Positions 35,231-38,439 of a stretch of DNA of 38,439 nt are shown piece by piece. Origin of the DNA: an uncultured Flavobacteriales bacterium (GTDB taxonomy: Bacteria; Bacteroidota; Bacteroidia; Flavobacteriales_D; Crocinitomicaceae); the NCBI GenBank assembly GCA_903860985.1, contig CAIOSO010000124.1, positions 1 to 38,439 on the forward strand, read 5' to 3'. The first letter of the stretch is position 1. Each line of letters begins with the position of its first letter. A program made the position numbers and the translations under genes. The notes below the pieces were generated by a model that was not told the DNA's origin, ran no database searches, and was given only the letters and a program-made list of their open reading frames with translations.

Positions 35231-35238
35231 CAAAAATA
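35231..35238 (-). promoter_or_regulatory. -7 promoter box for the DUF6150-pnuC-kinase operon
   Basis: The minus strand reads TATTTTTG, an exact TAnnTTTG match, 12 bases before ATG 35218. It lies between the porZ stop and this gene, so the downstream genes may have their own promoter. Confidence 0.4.
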
Positions 35239-35258
35239 AGGAAGCTTTTGGACTTTCA

Positions 35259-37577
35259 CTAACGAATGACCATGACTTTACCAACTTTTCGATCTCTGCC
35301 GTCGAAATTAGTTGCTGTCCAAATGAAATACACACCTGTTGGCACCTTTTCACCGTTCAAATTTTGTGTGTTCCAGGTAGCTGTTCCACCGTTTGATGTT
35401 GTGCGATAGACAAGATTTCCTGCAACATCTGTTACTTTCACGTCAGAATCAAAGCGTATTCCTTGAATGCTTACTGGTCCAAAATAGTTTGGTTTCACAG
35501 GATTTGGAAATACCTTTACACTCGCATAATCAGGGTCTTCGTAGGATGCATTCGTTCGGAAGGAAACCAGTCCTTTATCGGTCACAATATACAATTCCCC
35601 GGTTTCTTGATTCAATTGAAGATCAAAAATTACATTGGAGATGATGGGGGAATTATCGGTTGTATATTGCTCAAGGATTTCTGATCCATCTGCTGATAAA
35701 AGAATAATCCCTGCGTTTGCCGTTGCCATCCACTTTCGATTTCCGCCATCCACTTCAATATCTGTGATGTGTGTTTTCCCTAGCACGTATTCTACATTCC
35801 CTTCAAAATTCACTTTAATTTGTTGTACATTATAATCTCCCGGTTGCGCATCAAATGCACCCGAAGCATTGTATAAAATAGCGAATCCTGTTTCGGTTCC
35901 TATCCACAATTCGCCGTCAAAATCAGCTGCAAGTGCAGTTACCGCAATGGAAGGAAGATTTCCGCTGAATTCACCTTCGTCCAAGGAAATGACTTTATCA
36001 TCACTTGGATCAGATATGGTGCCATTGTGATCATATCCAATAATTCCATCCGATTTGGTTGCAAACCAAATAATTTCGTCGAAATCTTGTATCAACTTGG
36101 TCGTAAACTTATTCTTCCCGTTTGGTCCACAATCAAAGTTATACCAATTGCCTGTTTTGTCTCTAACGGTCAAAGGTTTATCTGAATACCCGTTCAATGC
36201 CCATAAGTTCCCTCTGTTATCAAAATGAACATCTGAAACAAGGCTCCATCCATTGCCAATACTTGTTGGTTTAATGGGTGAATTCCCTCCGTTAAAAACG
36301 AGGGTATCTGTTGCGTTCATTAAGGTCAACGGAAGGTAGGAATAAGTGCTCATTGCTACTTCAGAAGTGTCGTTCGGATTAATTGCAACGTCAATAAAAT
36401 CCCAAATATTTGCTTCTGGCCATTGTGAAACATTCGATACATTGAGTAAATCCCATTGTGCATTTTGATAAAAATGCACACCATTTCTCGTAAATCCAGG
36501 TAAGTTATCATTTAACCTTCCGGATGCGATGGCTAATTTTCCCTTTTGTACATCCATGGAATAAAACTGGTTGTTTTTAGATCCTTCAATGGGATACGAC
36601 TTATAGGAAATTTCCGTTGGATACATGACCAAACCTAATTTCAAATCTGCTGACCATAGTCCAGATTGATTTCTAGCGGTCCGTGCAGAAGAAAACCAAA
36701 CGTTAAAGTTTCCCGCTCCATATGATTCAGGGATTTGCAGGTTATCGTTATATAGATTAATCACTCCGTCGATGTTGACAGACAAGTAATTATATACGAC
36801 GTTAATGGAATTAATCTCAACAGAAAATGGCAAGTTGGTGACAAGTTCTAAATCGGATGCATTGATGCGATAAACGGAATCAGTGCCATATTCCTCTGAT
36901 TTTTTCAAAACAACCAAACGGTCATTAAACACATCCATTTCGGTATATTTATTCGCGGTTTGGTATGGAAGGCGAATATCTCTAACCCACTGTGAATAGT
37001 CCGGCAATATTGGATTAGGAAGAAATCCTTTCAAAAGTTGCGTAGGTGTTAAGGCGTAAATGGAGTCTTGGTAAATGGCTACATCTAAGATGGGCTCGTT
37101 GGAATTAGTAGGATAGAATGTTTCCTTGACTTCGTTTTTAGCAGCATTGAGTTGTACGATGGAAAAGTCATTTGCAGCATAAACGTACAGTCCACTTCTC
37201 TCAAAACGATTGATGCGTTTAGACACGGAAATCTGGGCTAGTTTGATAGCAGGAATATTCGTGATCGCACCATTTTTATACTTATCAATGTTTCCATTTG
37301 TGTATCCAATGTACACTGCGTTTTCCACCTCATCGTAATAAAGGCAAGAGATTTCTATATCCGACAAGCCGTTTAAGGCAGTTAATAAACGGTGTTCCTC
37401 TGTAGAGATTGTATAGATAGACAAGCCATTTGCATAAGCGGTAAACACCTCTTTTTCAGAGGCTACGACATCAATTGCTTTTGATGTTGAAACATGGAGT
37501 TTCCAAGTGCCCATACCTATTTGAGCCCTTGAAACAAAGGTGAATATGCATAGAGAAAAGAAGATGGTCCATTTCAT
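35259..37577 (-). CDS. porZ: Type IX secretion system surface protein PorZ
   Basis: The 772-residue protein has signal peptide MKWTIFFSLCIFTFVSRAQ. The PorZ opening is GMGTWKLHVSTSKAIDVVAS followed by VFTAYANGLSIYTISTEEHR. Several propeller blades follow (AVYIGYTNGNIDKYKNG, LWALNGYSD, ELWIGTETGFAILYN, RKWMATANAGIILLSADGS). The C-terminal type A sorting domain contains VKVFPNPVKPNYFGPVSI, VKVTDVAGNLVYR and VPTGVYFIWTATNFDGR. PorZ, with PorU, PorV and PorQ, forms the cell-surface attachment complex that cleaves T9SS cargo and, in Porphyromonas, brings A-LPS for linkage. The PorZ assignment rests on domain order and N-terminal motif. It begins 27 bases after the end of a membrane protein gene. 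Confidence 0.86.
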   Translation of the reverse strand: MKWTIFFSLCIFTFVSRAQIGMGTWKLHVSTSKAIDVVASEKEVFTAYANGLSIYTISTEEHRLLTALNGLSDIEISCLYYDEVENAVYIGYTNGNIDKYKNGAITNIPAIKLAQISVSKRINRFERSGLYVYAANDFSIVQLNAAKNEVKETFYPTNSNEPILDVAIYQDSIYALTPTQLLKGFLPNPILPDYSQWVRDIRLPYQTANKYTEMDVFNDRLVVLKKSEEYGTDSVYRINASDLELVTNLPFSVEINSINVVYNYLSVNIDGVINLYNDNLQIPESYGAGNFNVWFSSARTARNQSGLWSADLKLGLVMYPTEISYKSYPIEGSKNNQFYSMDVQKGKLAIASGRLNDNLPGFTRNGVHFYQNAQWDLLNVSNVSQWPEANIWDFIDVAINPNDTSEVAMSTYSYLPLTLMNATDTLVFNGGNSPIKPTSIGNGWSLVSDVHFDNRGNLWALNGYSDKPLTVRDKTGNWYNFDCGPNGKNKFTTKLIQDFDEIIWFATKSDGIIGYDHNGTISDPSDDKVISLDEGEFSGNLPSIAVTALAADFDGELWIGTETGFAILYNASGAFDAQPGDYNVQQIKVNFEGNVEYVLGKTHITDIEVDGGNRKWMATANAGIILLSADGSEILEQYTTDNSPIISNVIFDLQLNQETGELYIVTDKGLVSFRTNASYEDPDYASVKVFPNPVKPNYFGPVSIQGIRFDSDVKVTDVAGNLVYRTTSNGGTATWNTQNLNGEKVPTGVYFIWTATNFDGRDRKVGKVMVIR

Positions 37578-37604
37578 GATGTTCGTATAACGTATGTTCT
37601 GTAA

Positions 37605-38439
37605 TTAAATTGGCTGATTATGTGAATATTTCGATCGGTATTTTCTCAAATCATATAAATAGACGTTCCCTTTGTGATATATGGGGTAAGACAAGAACAT
37701 TTCCCAATCTTTATTGGGTTCCCAATTGGGTTCATGAATGATTAGTGCAAAGTTAGCGCCTTTCTGAATAAACTGTACGATTTGTTCGGTTTCATCGTGA
37801 AAAGGTTCGTGAAAGTTATATTGAGTGAAGCCGATTCTTTCCAAGGTGTACAAGTGAATATTTGGCGAAGGATCAGATAGACAAAGTATGGTGTCGTTTT
37901 TCGGAATCAATTGTTGTAGTTCTTTCGCGCAAGCTTGTAGTTGTCCAAGGTGTTCACGGTGGTAAAAATGAAAGTAGCCCCAATTACCTTTGACATACTG
38001 ACTAACAAACGGTGTGTTTTTCGTTAAGATGTTTTCCTTTCCAAAAGACCAATGTGCCAAGGATATTGCTTGTAAAAAAGTAAGCGCAAGCCATATAGCA
38101 TAGATGATGCGTCTGTTTTTTTTAGAGCGATTTATTCGACTAGCAAATTGAATCAGCACATAGAAAAGAACGAGCGGGAAAAACAACATTTCGATGAGGT
38201 AATAATCGTGGACATCAAAGACCCAGAACCAAAGCATGAAATAGGCAACAAGTCCACAGAAACCAATGATGACCAGCCAGATCACATAAGAAGGAATCCA
38301 CTTTTTCCAAGCGGCATAACCAAAGAAAATCAGCGATAGCAACAACATACTTGGGTGGTAAAGTCCGGGGAGCATGTACTGCCAAAATTGCTGCCAAATT
38401 GCTTTGCGTGTCTCCGCATCAACTTCCCAGATTGGACGA
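37605..38439 (-). CDS. Polytopic membrane protein, GT-C-like C-terminal part (N-terminus beyond window)
   Basis: The reading frame is open past the window edge (the first ATG inside, 38375, is not the start: codons upstream read IWEVDAETRKAIWQQFWQY). What is visible is about 277 residues. Four hydrophobic helices are seen (MLLLSLIFFGYAAW, YVIWLVIIGFCGLVAYFM, IEMLFFPLVLFYVLIQF, IYAIWLALTFLQAISLA). A soluble C-terminal domain of about 130 residues follows (QLQACAKELQQLIPKNDTIL, FALIIHEPNWEPNKDWEMFL). This layout and a YHPSM loop before the helices resemble the C-terminal half of GT-C (PMT/ArnT-type) glycosyltransferases, but the catalytic N-terminal DxD/ExD loop is not in view. Assignment is tentative. 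Confidence 0.65.
   Translation of the reverse strand, partial: RPIWEVDAETRKAIWQQFWQYMLPGLYHPSMLLLSLIFFGYAAWKKWIPSYVIWLVIIGFCGLVAYFMLWFWVFDVHDYYLIEMLFFPLVLFYVLIQFASRINRSKKNRRIIYAIWLALTFLQAISLAHWSFGKENILTKNTPFVSQYVKGNWGYFHFYHREHLGQLQACAKELQQLIPKNDTILCLSDPSPNIHLYTLERIGFTQYNFHEPFHDETEQIVQFIQKGANFALIIHEPNWEPNKDWEMFLSYPIYHKGNVYLYDLRKYRSKYSHNQPI

Noticed and set aside
35219-35353. Longer start for the DUF6150 protein
   Set aside because: The extra 45 residues overlap the end of porZ and would bury the signal peptide; a promoter box at 35231-35238 lies inside the extension.

Overview
This 38.4-kb window looks like a chromosomal segment of a member of the Bacteroidota, most likely order Flavobacteriales. 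A Crocinitomicaceae/Fluviicola-like genus is my guess; no rRNA or other marker is present to fix it. The evidence is type IX secretion system (T9SS) components and substrates (a PorZ-like propeller, a PorP/SprF-family protein, SprB repeats, type A and type B sorting domains), Bacteroidota families such as DUF2141 and the GreA-like short protein, and TAnnTTTG promoter boxes. The sequence is AT-rich, almost fully coding, and has no intergenic gap over 170 bases. I saw no tRNA, rRNA, IS element, CRISPR array, prophage or integration scar.

Layout. 1-4314 (-): N-terminal 1438 codons of a giant surface protein with eleven SprB repeats, cut by the window edge. 4410-7575 (-): acyl-CoA carboxylase carboxyltransferase, a membrane protein and a TPR lipoprotein. 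7641-7886 (+): a small CxxC membrane protein. 7883-13712 (-): a 1024-residue TPR protein, a plugless outer-membrane barrel and a quinone-oxidoreductase-like enzyme. 13852-14529 (+): FtsE-like ATPase. 14526-17362 (-): galE-tatD-asparaginase. 17448-17870 (+): DUF2141. 17872-21765 (-): ileS followed by a biotin carboxyl carrier protein. 21933-28483 (+): T9SS type B adhesin, PorP/SprF, GreA-like factor and flavoprotein. 28480-29928 (-): asnS. 30043-33115 (-): rluB-like, lipoprotein, outer-membrane protein, pth. 33159-38439 (-): partial polytopic membrane protein, porZ, a DUF6150 13-residue-repeat protein, pnuC, nadR-type kinase and SCO.

How the parts fit. The surface theme is T9SS: two SprB-repeat proteins are probable cargo, the PorP/SprF protein next to the second is its probable partner, and PorZ belongs to the cell-surface shuttle/attachment complex. 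The carboxyltransferase and the biotin carrier, 12 kb apart, probably serve one acyl-CoA carboxylase whose biotin carboxylase lies elsewhere. PnuC plus a kinase-only NadR form a nicotinamide riboside salvage pair. The rest is housekeeping.

Points that stand out: the DUF6150 protein, whose 13-residue repeats may belong to a family with a deeply knotted fold; exact TAnnTTTG boxes only 3-25 bases before the start codons of most operon-leading genes, implying very short or leaderless mRNAs; and convergent gene pairs that all share or abut their stop codons, leaving no room for intrinsic terminators.
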